From Candidatus Zipacnadia bacterium (lineage in GTDB: Bacteria > Armatimonadota > Zipacnadia > Zipacnadales > Zipacnadaceae), in NCBI GenBank assembly GCA_029821515.1, contig JALGTD010000096.1, positions 1-6,128 on the forward strand: 6,128 bases of DNA. The letters are read 5' to 3'. A program made the position numbers and the translations under genes. This document shows, in pieces, positions 1-5,868 of the stretch. Numbering within the stretch: position 1 is the first letter of the stretch; every line of letters begins with the position of its first letter. The notes under the pieces are model-generated. The model was not told where the DNA came from and did not search any database. It saw nothing but the letters and a program-made list of their open reading frames with translations.

Positions 1-82
1 AACGTCCGATGCCAGATGAGCCTCCAGTCACGATGGCCACCTTGCCCTTGAAACGATCCCTGACAGGTTTTCTTTCGATCAT
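1..82 (-). CDS. Short-chain dehydrogenase/reductase, N-terminal fragment (cut by window edge)
   Basis: Reading the minus strand from the ATG at 82 gives 27 codons that remain open to the window edge. After a short charged leader (MIERKPVRDRF) comes KGKVAIVTGGSSGIGR, the first beta strand and TGxxxGxG dinucleotide-binding loop of a classical SDR. A strong Shine-Dalgarno (AAAGGGGG) sits 6 nt upstream and fixes the start. The gene begins 30 nt after the LarA stop, so it is the last operon gene visible here. SDRs are NAD(P)-dependent cytosolic oxidoreductases. With only the nucleotide-binding N-terminus present, neither the catalytic YxxxK nor the substrate can be assessed. It is a second SDR, distinct from the complete one at 1353-2096, since the N-terminal sequences differ. 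Confidence 0.88.
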   Translation of the reverse strand, partial: MIERKPVRDRFKGKVAIVTGGSSGIGR

Positions 83-88
83 AGTAGA

Positions 89-96
89 CCCCCTTT
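89..96 (-). promoter_or_regulatory. Ribosome binding site for the downstream SDR
   Basis: The minus strand reads AAAGGGGG, 6 nt before the ATG at 82. It supports the start of a gene of which only 27 codons are visible. Confidence 0.7.
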
Positions 97-112
97 AACG
101 TGATGTATGAGT

Positions 113-1345
113 TTACTCCACCGATGCAACCACTGATGTGCCATCAGGCAGAACCAGAACGTTCGGAGCAGGTCCCACCTCCGCCATTACCATATGCCAA
201 GCCGATTCCAAATCGACGCAAGGTATTATGCCACACGCGCGCACCGTCTCGGAAGGCAAGCTACTGACCAAGCCAACTGTGGCTTTTTTGAGCACGCGAG
301 CGATGGCGGCCGCTTTGTGCCCGCCGAGCACAAATTGCTTCCGAAGCCGCGCCAGAATGTCATCCGGACTGTGCCCTAGCAGCCACTCTTGAAAGACAGC
401 GTTTCCCAAGCCCTCTGGGCAATCAGCTACCCAAATGATCACGCCGCCGGGCCGGACTACGGCTGCCGCGCTGTCCAAAGCCTTCTGTGCCTGGTAGAGA
501 TTGATGTCCTTGGGATATCCACCCGAGCTGACGAGTACCACGTCAGCAGGCTGCTCAACGTGGACCTTGCTCTGGTAATCGACCACGCGACAGGCCCAAC
601 GATGTGCCTCGACCGGGTGCCCAGCGGCAGCCACGACGATATTGTGCGCCTCATCCAGGACTACGTTCAAAATAAAGTCGATACCTATCAGTGCCGCGCC
701 TTCCTCAAGATCCTCTCGCACCGGGTTACCGTCCAGGAGTCCCGTGCGGGCCTGCGGCTCCACCATGAACGCGTGATTGTGCTGAATGGTGGCAGCGGAG
801 CATACACCTGGGACGAGAGCCTTCGCTCCGCCGGAATAACCTGCAAAGTAGTGCGGCTCGACGTTGCCAAGCGCGATCCGAACATCAGCGCTGGCAACCG
901 GCTCAAAGGCCTCGATAGGGGTGCCGCGGGTGGTCGTCCCGACATAACGTACCTGGTTCGGGTCCGAGTCAACGCACGTCAAGCGATTGACGATTTCGGG
1001 TCCAACCAGCCGCGCACGCTCCTCCGGCGTGTGTCCGCGGTGTGCCCCCAAGCCAAAGACCACGATCACGTCCGTATCGCACACGCCAGCCTGCGCCAAC
1101 TCATCCATAATGGACGGCAACATCAGGTGGCTGGGGCATGGGCGGGTGATGTCACTGGTGATGATGGCGACTGATTGACCAGGGCGCACTATGTCGCGCA
1201 GAGGTGAGCAGCCTATGGGTGCGGCCAATGCCAATCGAATCGGATCTATGACCTGTCTCTGTGTCGCCAGCACGTTAACCTGTTGGACATTGCCACTGAG
1301 CTCAGTTTTCAACTTCTGGTGTCCACAAGAAAGAGAGATGCACAT
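113..1345 (-). CDS. larA: LarA-family nickel-dependent 2-hydroxyacid racemase/epimerase
   Basis: This 410-residue protein belongs to the lactate racemase (LarA, DUF2088) family, which inverts C2 of 2-hydroxyacids by hydride transfer through a nickel-pincer nucleotide covalently bound to a lysine. Known LarA functional residues are matched: D65-I-T-R68-P (substrate-binding arginine), H102 in GAHR, H165 and K175 in EPHYFAGYSGGAK (catalytic His and cofactor-anchoring Lys), H191 (Ni ligand), and Y284/K288 in the NLYQAQKA segment. These correspond to R75, H108, H174, K184, H200 and Y294/K298 of Lactiplantibacillus plantarum LarA. Length is normal and no signal peptide is seen, so it should be cytosolic. 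The start is the only ATG before the conserved core. It lies 7 nt after the SDR stop, with its RBS overlapping that stop. The cofactor genes larB, larC and larE are not here. The family includes racemases of lactate, malate, other hydroxyacids and sugar-acid epimerases, so the substrate is open. Confidence 0.93.
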   Translation of the reverse strand: MCISLSCGHQKLKTELSGNVQQVNVLATQRQVIDPIRLALAAPIGCSPLRDIVRPGQSVAIITSDITRPCPSHLMLPSIMDELAQAGVCDTDVIVVFGLGAHRGHTPEERARLVGPEIVNRLTCVDSDPNQVRYVGTTTRGTPIEAFEPVASADVRIALGNVEPHYFAGYSGGAKALVPGVCSAATIQHNHAFMVEPQARTGLLDGNPVREDLEEGAALIGIDFILNVVLDEAHNIVVAAAGHPVEAHRWACRVVDYQSKVHVEQPADVVLVSSGGYPKDINLYQAQKALDSAAAVVRPGGVIIWVADCPEGLGNAVFQEWLLGHSPDDILARLRKQFVLGGHKAAAIARVLKKATVGLVSSLPSETVRACGIIPCVDLESAWHMVMAEVGPAPNVLVLPDGTSVVASVE

Positions 1346-1348
1346 AGT

Positions 1349-1354
1349 TCACCT
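1349..1354 (-). promoter_or_regulatory. Ribosome binding site of larA, overlapping the SDR stop codon
   Basis: The minus strand reads TAGGTGAACT before the ATG at 1345. The AGGTGA element shares its AG with the TAG stop of the upstream SDR (1353-1355). This arrangement suggests translational coupling of the two genes. Confidence 0.6.
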
Positions 1355-2096
1355 ATACCATCAACAGTCCCCCATTGACACTCAACGTCTGGCCGGTGAT
1401 ATAGGTTGCCCTATCGGAGGCCAGAAAAAGCACCGCCGCCGCTACGTCAGCAGGATGTCCCAGCCGTCCGGCGGGAATCTGCTTAACAAGCCCCTCGATC
1501 GTATTCTGGCCCCACCCGCTTGTCATCTTTGATTCCGTCGTTCCAGGTGCTACGGCGTTCACCTGGATGTCCGGAGCCAGAATCCGGGCCAGGCTCTTTG
1601 TCAGCCCGAGGGTGCCTGCCTTGGATGTCGAATAGTGCACTCCCACTGCCAGCCCGCCCATCTGCCCGGCGCTTGATGCGATATTGACGATCTTTCCGGT
1701 CCCCTGCGCGCGCATAGTCGGAATGACCGCCTTGCTGCAGAGGAACATGCCCTTGAGATTGACACCCAGCACCAGGTCCCACTCTCCCGGGGTGATCTCC
1801 TCGACCGGTGTCATGGGACAAATTCCAGCGTTGTTGACCAGGATGTCAATCCGTCCTCCCCACTCCAGCGTTTGCTGGCACATTGCCAGCACCTGCGCCT
1901 CGTCGCTCACGTCAGTTGTGACCGCGATGGCTTCATACCCTGCGTCGCGCAATCGATCGGCAGCCTCGGTTACATGGTCCGCATTCACGTCGGCCAGCAC
2001 CACCGCCGCGCCTGCCTCAGCCAATTGGTGGCCGATCTCCAGCCCGATGCCGCGTGCGCCTCCCGTTACAATAGCGACTTTGTTCTCCAGCATCAT
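1353..2096 (-). CDS. NAD(P)-dependent short-chain dehydrogenase/reductase (FabG/diol dehydrogenase-like)
   Basis: This is a complete classical SDR of 247 residues. Visible motifs are TGGARGIG (11-18, cofactor loop), D36 at the end of the second beta strand (favours NAD over NADP), D62, NNAG (88-91), N113, S142, and Y155-S-T-S-K159. The full Asn-Ser-Tyr-Lys tetrad is therefore present. The C-terminus (TGQTLSVNGGLLMV) is typical of FabG-like SDRs. I chose ATG 2096 because GGAGAGG lies just upstream with ideal spacing; a TTG eight codons further upstream (2120) would run through that RBS and is unlikely. It lies 37 nt after the E2 gene and 7 nt before larA. From context, it probably oxidises a hydroxy compound (hydroxyacid, diol or acetoin-like substrate) to the keto compound used by the E1/E2 complex. 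A reductase role in fatty-acid or polyester metabolism is less likely here. Confidence 0.92.
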   Translation of the reverse strand: MMLENKVAIVTGGARGIGLEIGHQLAEAGAAVVLADVNADHVTEAADRLRDAGYEAIAVTTDVSDEAQVLAMCQQTLEWGGRIDILVNNAGICPMTPVEEITPGEWDLVLGVNLKGMFLCSKAVIPTMRAQGTGKIVNIASSAGQMGGLAVGVHYSTSKAGTLGLTKSLARILAPDIQVNAVAPGTTESKMTSGWGQNTIEGLVKQIPAGRLGHPADVAAAVLFLASDRATYITGQTLSVNGGLLMV

Positions 2097-2099
2097 TCG

Positions 2100-2106
2100 C
2101 CTCTCC
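2100..2106 (-). promoter_or_regulatory. Ribosome binding site that sets the SDR start at 2096
   Basis: The minus strand reads GGAGAGGCGA directly before ATGATG. GGAG is 6 nt from the first ATG (2096). Its position inside the longer TTG-initiated frame argues for the shorter protein. Confidence 0.7.
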
Positions 2107-2133
2107 GATTTGCTCTGCAACGCTCATCGCCCC

Positions 2134-3549
2134 TCAGACCAGCCACAGATACGGCTGTTCAACGAATTGTTTAACCCGTTGGAGGAAACGCGCCGCTGGC
2201 CCGCCATCGACCAGCCGGTGATCAAAGGTCAAGCTCAGCGTTAGCATCGTGCGAATCGCTGCTGCCCCTTCACGGACCACCATCTTCTCCACCAACCGTC
2301 CGACGCCCAACACCGCACATTCGGGCGCGTTGATGATAGGAGTGAATCCGTCAATCTCATACACGCCCAGGTTGGTGATAGTGAAGGTGCCTCCCGTAAG
2401 TTCGTCGGGCACCGCCTTGCCGTCCTTTGCCCGTGATAGCAGTCTGTCCATCTCAGTTGCCAACTCGCGGATCGATTTTGTCTGCACATCATCGACGACC
2501 GGTACCACCAAGCCACGCTCAGCATCCACGGCAACCCCGATGTTGACCACATCCCAATACACAATCTCGTCTCCATCTAGCGAGGCATTCAATTCGGGGT
2601 GCTTGAGCAGGGCGGTCGCCACAAGCTTTGCCAGCAGAGCATTGTAGCTCGGCACCACGCCGAACCGAAGATCACCCTTCCATCCCTCACGCACACGGAC
2701 AAGCTCGCCGGCGTCGGCCTCCGTCGTCAGCGTCACTGCTGCGGTGGTATGTGCACTGCCTGCCATCCGTTTGGCAATCAAGCGACGCATCCGGCTCATC
2801 TGCTCGCGACGTGCAGTCCTGTCTGCCACCTTTGCTAGCACTGGCTGGTCGGCCTTCGCGGCTGCTAGCAACTCCCGGATCGCTTGCTCTACATCTGCGC
2901 GCTCTACTCGTTTACCGGGGTAGCGGCGCCCAAGCTCACGGATATCCATCCCCACCGCCTCGGCCAGGCGCCGCGCCACCGGCGAGATGGGCACTTTCTC
3001 TGTCACGGCGACAGCCGCTGCTTCAGCCTCACGAGGCGCTGTCTTTGGGCTAGCCGCAAGTTTGATCACATCCCGCTCGATGATGCTCCCGCCGGGTCCC
3101 GTGCCCGTCGCCAGTCGCCAGTCAATCCCCAGCTCCTTGGCGTGCCGGCGGGCTGCTGGGCTGGCGGGAAGTCGCTTGAGACGCGACCTCGCCTGGGGGG
3201 CATTGCCTCCCGATACGGTCGAAGTGGATGCTTGGACACCAGACGCTGCCTCGGACGCCACCACCATAGCCTCGGATGACACCGCTTCCCTTGCCACAGG
3301 TGGCGACTCTCCTTCCACCAGCAGGTATGCAATCACCCCTCCCACCGGTATGTCGCCATCCTCCGGCCCTCGCACAATGTGTAAGATGCCGCTCTCCACC
3401 GCTTCAACTTCAATCGTCGCCTTGTCGCTTTCCACCTCCAAAAGCAGATCACCGGCTTCGATCCGGTCACCCGATTCCTTCAACCACTGAATGATCCCAC
3501 CGCTGTCCATTGAGAGGCCCAGTTGGGGCATAACGATCTCGTGTGCCAT
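2134..3549 (-). CDS. Dihydrolipoamide acyltransferase (E2) of a 2-oxoacid/acetoin dehydrogenase complex
   Basis: This 471-residue E2 forms the core of the multienzyme complex and transfers the acyl group from lipoyl-lysine to CoA. Domains in order: one lipoyl domain (about 3-78) with the lipoylation site K43 in ESDKATIEVEA; an Ala/Ser/Thr-rich flexible linker (about 82-125); a peripheral-subunit-binding domain (about 127-164, SPAARRHAKELG ... GTGPGGSIIERDV); a second linker; a second PSBD-like segment (about 187-224, ISPVARRLAEAVG ... ERADVEQAI); another linker; and the catalytic domain (about 248-471) with DHRLVDGG carrying H443 and D447. The second PSBD-like segment lacks the usual GTGPGG loop. 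The start follows the E1 beta stop by 11 nt; AAGGA lies only 2 nt from the ATG, a tight spacing. Acetyl, other acyl or acetoin-derived groups are all possible. The E3 partner is not encoded in the window. Confidence 0.95.
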   Translation of the reverse strand: MAHEIVMPQLGLSMDSGGIIQWLKESGDRIEAGDLLLEVESDKATIEVEAVESGILHIVRGPEDGDIPVGGVIAYLLVEGESPPVAREAVSSEAMVVASEAASGVQASTSTVSGGNAPQARSRLKRLPASPAARRHAKELGIDWRLATGTGPGGSIIERDVIKLAASPKTAPREAEAAAVAVTEKVPISPVARRLAEAVGMDIRELGRRYPGKRVERADVEQAIRELLAAAKADQPVLAKVADRTARREQMSRMRRLIAKRMAGSAHTTAAVTLTTEADAGELVRVREGWKGDLRFGVVPSYNALLAKLVATALLKHPELNASLDGDEIVYWDVVNIGVAVDAERGLVVPVVDDVQTKSIRELATEMDRLLSRAKDGKAVPDELTGGTFTITNLGVYEIDGFTPIINAPECAVLGVGRLVEKMVVREGAAAIRTMLTLSLTFDHRLVDGGPAARFLQRVKQFVEQPYLWLV

Positions 3550-3560
3550 CGTCCTTGCTT

Positions 3561-4547
3561 CTACTCCATCATTTCTCGAATGATCCCGGCAATCTGATCT
3601 GCCGAAGGGATCGTCAGATCTTCCAAGCTTGGCGCAAACGGCACCGGTACGTCAGCCGCGCCCAGGCGGCGAACCGGCGCATCCAGGTAGTAGAAGGCTT
3701 TCTCCTGCACGCGTGCCGCAATCTCAGCCGTCACCCCAAAGCTCTCGTACCCCTCGTCCACCACCAGCACGCGCCCTGTCTCAACCGCTGAGTTGACCAG
3801 CGCTTCCTCATCCAGGGGAGAGATCGTCCGCGGATCGATGACCGTGACATCTACCCCTTCCTCGGCCAGCCGTTCCGCCGCCTCAAGCGAAGGGTACAAC
3901 ATACTGGACGTGCAGATCACCGTCGCGTCGGTACCCTTCCGGTGGATCTTGGCCTGACCTAGCGGCACCGTGTAATCCCCCTCGGGTATCGGTCCCTCTT
4001 GTCCATACATCATCTTGTCTTCCAGGACCATCACCGGGTTATCGTCCCGGATGGCGCTTTTCAGCAGTCCTTTCGCGTCGGCTGGCGTCGAGGGTAAAAC
4101 GACCTTGAGGCCCGGAATATGGCAGAACCAGGCATGCAGGCTCTGGCTATGTTGCGCCGCCGCCCGCCGCCCCGCCCCCATCCCGGTCCGGATCACCATG
4201 GGCACTTTGCATTGTCCCGCTGTCATATAGCGCAACTTTGCCGCCTGATTCACAATCTGGTCGGAGGCCAACGTGGTAAAGTCGTTGAACATAATCTCCA
4301 CGATCGGCCGGGCACCAGTCATCGCCGCCCCCACTGCCAGCCCTACAATGCCGGCCTCGGCAATCGGCGTGTCCCGTACCCGCTCCGGTCCAAACTCCTC
4401 CTGTAACCCCGCCGTCACCTTAAAGACACCGCCTGCCAGACCGATATCTTCACCCATAAGGAAGATGCGCTCATCCCGCCGCATCTCTTCCCGCAACGCC
4501 TCGTTAATGGCTTCTCTGATAGTACCAATGCGTTCAGGCATAGACAT
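3561..4547 (-). CDS. 2-oxoacid/acetoin dehydrogenase E1 component, beta subunit
   Basis: This is the 328-residue beta subunit of a heterotetrameric ThDP-dependent E1, carrying the pyrimidine-binding and C-terminal transketolase-like domains. Numbered from ATG 4547: GEDIG (32-36), DTPIAEAG with E64 (the conserved glutamate that activates the ThDP aminopyrimidine), H133 in AAQHSQS, a long GLKVVLPSTPADAKGLL segment, and the C-terminal ADVPVPFAPSLE motif. Length and motifs match AcoB/PdhB-type proteins. The start was placed at ATG 4547 because GAGGTG lies 7 nt upstream; TTG 4553 is only 1 nt from that element, and ATG 4541 is 13 nt away. The gene overlaps the end of E1 alpha by 14 nt, indicating coupled translation of the two subunits in equal amounts. 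Sequence alone does not decide between acetoin, pyruvate and branched-chain substrates; the look is acetoin/pyruvate type. Confidence 0.94.
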   Translation of the reverse strand: MSMPERIGTIREAINEALREEMRRDERIFLMGEDIGLAGGVFKVTAGLQEEFGPERVRDTPIAEAGIVGLAVGAAMTGARPIVEIMFNDFTTLASDQIVNQAAKLRYMTAGQCKVPMVIRTGMGAGRRAAAQHSQSLHAWFCHIPGLKVVLPSTPADAKGLLKSAIRDDNPVMVLEDKMMYGQEGPIPEGDYTVPLGQAKIHRKGTDATVICTSSMLYPSLEAAERLAEEGVDVTVIDPRTISPLDEEALVNSAVETGRVLVVDEGYESFGVTAEIAARVQEKAFYYLDAPVRRLGAADVPVPFAPSLEDLTIPSADQIAGIIREMME

Positions 4548-5541
4548 GTTCAAACACCTCAGAAGGATCAGGATAGGGCGATGTCTTGGCGTATTCTACG
4601 GCCTCGTCGATCCGTTGTTGGGCCTCGGAATCGATTTGCCGCAACGTGTCCTCGCCCGTCAGACCCTCACCAATCAGGTAAGTGCGCAGACGCAGAATAG
4701 GACATTTCTTCTTCCATGATTCGATCTCTTCCTGTGTCCGGTAGCCGTAGGTATCCCCCTGATCGCCCATATGATGACCGCGCCACCGGTATGTCACGCA
4801 CTCGACAAAGCTGGGACCTTCCCCGGCCCGCGCACGCCCCGTCGCCCGCGTAACAGCCTCATACACAGCGAGTACGTCGTTCCCATCTACCGTTGTTGCC
4901 GGTATCGCCATCGCTTCGGCCCGGGCTGGGCCAGTTCCAGCCGTGGATTTGGCCGTCGTGGTGTATTCCCCATAATGGTTGTTCTCCATCACATAGACCA
5001 CAGGCAGTTTCCACAGGGACGCCATATTGGCTGCCTCGTAGAACAGGCCCTCGTTCAGCGCTCCATCACCAAAGAACGCCACCGAGATGCGATCCTCATT
5101 CATCAGCTTGGCCGACAGGGCTGCCCCAGTCGCGATGCCCAGACCACCACCCACGATGCCATTTGCACCCAGAATGCCCAGGCTCATATCGACGATGTGC
5201 ATACTCCCGCCCTTGCCCCTGTTGTAGCCGGTCGCCTTGCCCAGCAATTCAGCAAACATACGCCTGGGATCCCCTCCCTTGGCCAGCAGATGGCCGTGGC
5301 CACGATGTGTACTGGTGATGTTATCTTGCTTGCGCAACGTCATACACACGCCGACCGCCACAGCTTCCATCCCAGTATATAGATGGGCCAGGCCGGGCAT
5401 AATGCCCCGGCTATACACGTCATAGACGGTCTCCTCAAACCGCCGAATGGTCACCATGCGCCGGTACATATCGAGCAACAGGTCGAGAGGAAGGCTTCTC
5501 CGATCAACTTGCCGAGAAGACTCCTGTGTGTTTGTCGCCAT
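4534..5541 (-). CDS. 2-oxoacid/acetoin dehydrogenase E1 component, alpha subunit
   Basis: This alpha subunit (335 residues from ATG 5541) binds the diphosphate of ThDP and pairs with the beta subunit encoded next. Visible signatures: MYRRMVTIRRFEE near the N-terminus, HLYTGMEAVAVG, STHRGHGH (77-84), GKGGSMHI (109-116), the ThDP/Mg motif starting GDGALNEG (158) and ending ENN (186-188), and the YRWRGHHMGD loop. The HRGHGH and RGHHMGD patterns resemble AcoA-type acetoin dehydrogenase and bacterial PDH alpha subunits more than branched-chain enzymes. It appears to be the first operon gene. ATG 5541 is preferred, with GGTGA 5 nt upstream; the longer ATG at 5553 adds four residues but has AGG directly abutting it and no usable spacing. 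The product lacks a signal peptide and acts in the cytosol as alpha2beta2 bound to E2. Confidence 0.93.
   Translation of the reverse strand: MATNTQESSRQVDRRSLPLDLLLDMYRRMVTIRRFEETVYDVYSRGIMPGLAHLYTGMEAVAVGVCMTLRKQDNITSTHRGHGHLLAKGGDPRRMFAELLGKATGYNRGKGGSMHIVDMSLGILGANGIVGGGLGIATGAALSAKLMNEDRISVAFFGDGALNEGLFYEAANMASLWKLPVVYVMENNHYGEYTTTAKSTAGTGPARAEAMAIPATTVDGNDVLAVYEAVTRATGRARAGEGPSFVECVTYRWRGHHMGDQGDTYGYRTQEEIESWKKKCPILRLRTYLIGEGLTGEDTLRQIDSEAQQRIDEAVEYAKTSPYPDPSEVFEHVYA
4555..4560 (-). promoter_or_regulatory. Ribosome binding site of E1 beta inside the E1 alpha coding end
   Basis: GAGGTG on the minus strand lies 7 nt before ATG 4547 and within the last codons of E1 alpha (the Glu-Val of FEHVYA is encoded by it). 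It determines the E1 beta start and points to coupled translation. Confidence 0.7.
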
Positions 5542-5629
5542 CTCTATCACCATCCTATACCGAGCATGAGCCTCAGCAACTGCCTACAGACTCAAGAGAA
5601 TATTATTACTCTCGATCGTATTGGTTTGC

Positions 5630-5639
5630 GCGATATCGC
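5630..5639. repeat. Perfect 10-bp palindrome GCGATATCGC, possible operator
   Basis: GCGATATCGC is its own reverse complement. It lies about 90 bp upstream of the E1 alpha start, between the gene and the putative IS end. A regulator-binding role is only a guess; a 10-bp palindrome may also occur by chance. Confidence 0.3.
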
Positions 5640-5646
5640 TCTAAGG

Positions 5647-5667
5647 TTGACCCCATTGTTTAGACCA
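5647..5667 (-). repeat. Candidate IS3-family terminal inverted repeat (right end of the element)
   Basis: The plus strand reads TTGACCCCATTGTTTAGACC from the outside inward, a pattern like the TGxxCCCCAxxxTTTAGAC ends of many IS3-family elements. It lies on the 3' side of the minus-strand transposase, where the right end is expected. The 205-225 bp gap from the transposase stop is longer than usual for this family. The other end and any target duplication are outside the window, so the exact boundary is not proven. Confidence 0.4.
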
Positions 5668-5675
5668 CACAATGG
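5653..5675. repeat. Small hairpin at the inner side of the candidate IS end
   Basis: CCATTGT (5653-5659) pairs with ACAATGG (5669-5675) around a 9-nt loop. It has no T-run on either strand, so it is not a typical intrinsic terminator. It could be part of the IS end structure or chance. Confidence 0.3.
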
Positions 5676-5868
5676 CCAAAATAGGTGAAACTCTCGTGTC
5701 GATAATTGACCGTCAGAGCTTCCGCAATGAAAGACGAGAACAGGTACTCCTTGTTAGTGAGACCTGCTCGCACCTTGCCTTTGGGGTAAAGCCATTCTAC
5801 CTCAAAGCGCGAGCAAAGTCAAACTATACACACTTGCCGAAGGTTATCGAACAAGCGGAATGCTTATG

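Larger units (their letters stand above)
1..5541 (-). other. Probable single operon: E1 alpha - E1 beta - E2 - SDR - larA - SDR
   Basis: All six genes lie on the minus strand. Junctions are: 14-nt overlap (E1 alpha/E1 beta), 11 nt (E1 beta/E2), 37 nt (E2/SDR), 7 nt (SDR/larA) and 30 nt (larA/second SDR). No terminator-like hairpin with a T-run is visible at any junction. Co-transcription from upstream of E1 alpha is inferred. The operon probably continues past position 1. Confidence 0.8.
5542..5868. other. Gene-poor stretch between E1 alpha and the transposase
   Basis: This stretch of about 330 bp has no convincing gene. It should hold the operon promoter on the minus strand. An AT-rich TAATAATATT element (about 5600-5610) is a possible -10 region, but I see no good -35 at 17 bp, so no promoter is called. 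Other contents are a 10-bp palindrome (5630-5639), a sequence resembling an IS3-family end (5647-5667), a small hairpin (5653-5675), and an unassigned 52-codon minus-strand open frame with no ATG start (5663-5818, stop at 5660). A 66-codon plus-strand frame at 5672-5872 matches nothing I recognise and lacks a clear RBS. Confidence 0.6.

Noticed and set aside
389..1174. 261-codon plus-strand open frame opposite larA
   Set aside because: It lies wholly antisense to a gene with intact LarA active-site motifs, and its translation shows no recognisable domain. Long antisense frames are common in GC-rich coding DNA.
2097..2120. TTG start extending the SDR by eight residues
   Set aside because: The extension would place the strong GGAGAGG ribosome binding site inside the coding region. 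ATG 2096 has correct spacing and matches normal SDR length.
1684..2244. 186-codon plus-strand open frame opposite the SDR and the E2 end
   Set aside because: It is antisense to the SDR, with low-complexity Ser/Pro/Arg composition typical of a shadow frame.
4771..5382. 203-codon plus-strand open frame opposite E1 alpha
   Set aside because: It is antisense to a fully motif-supported E1 alpha gene, and no family features are seen in it.
5598..5612. Operon promoter with -10 TAATAT
   Set aside because: The AT-rich element is there, but the hexamer 17 bp upstream (CAAACC) is a poor -35, so it was only mentioned, not called.
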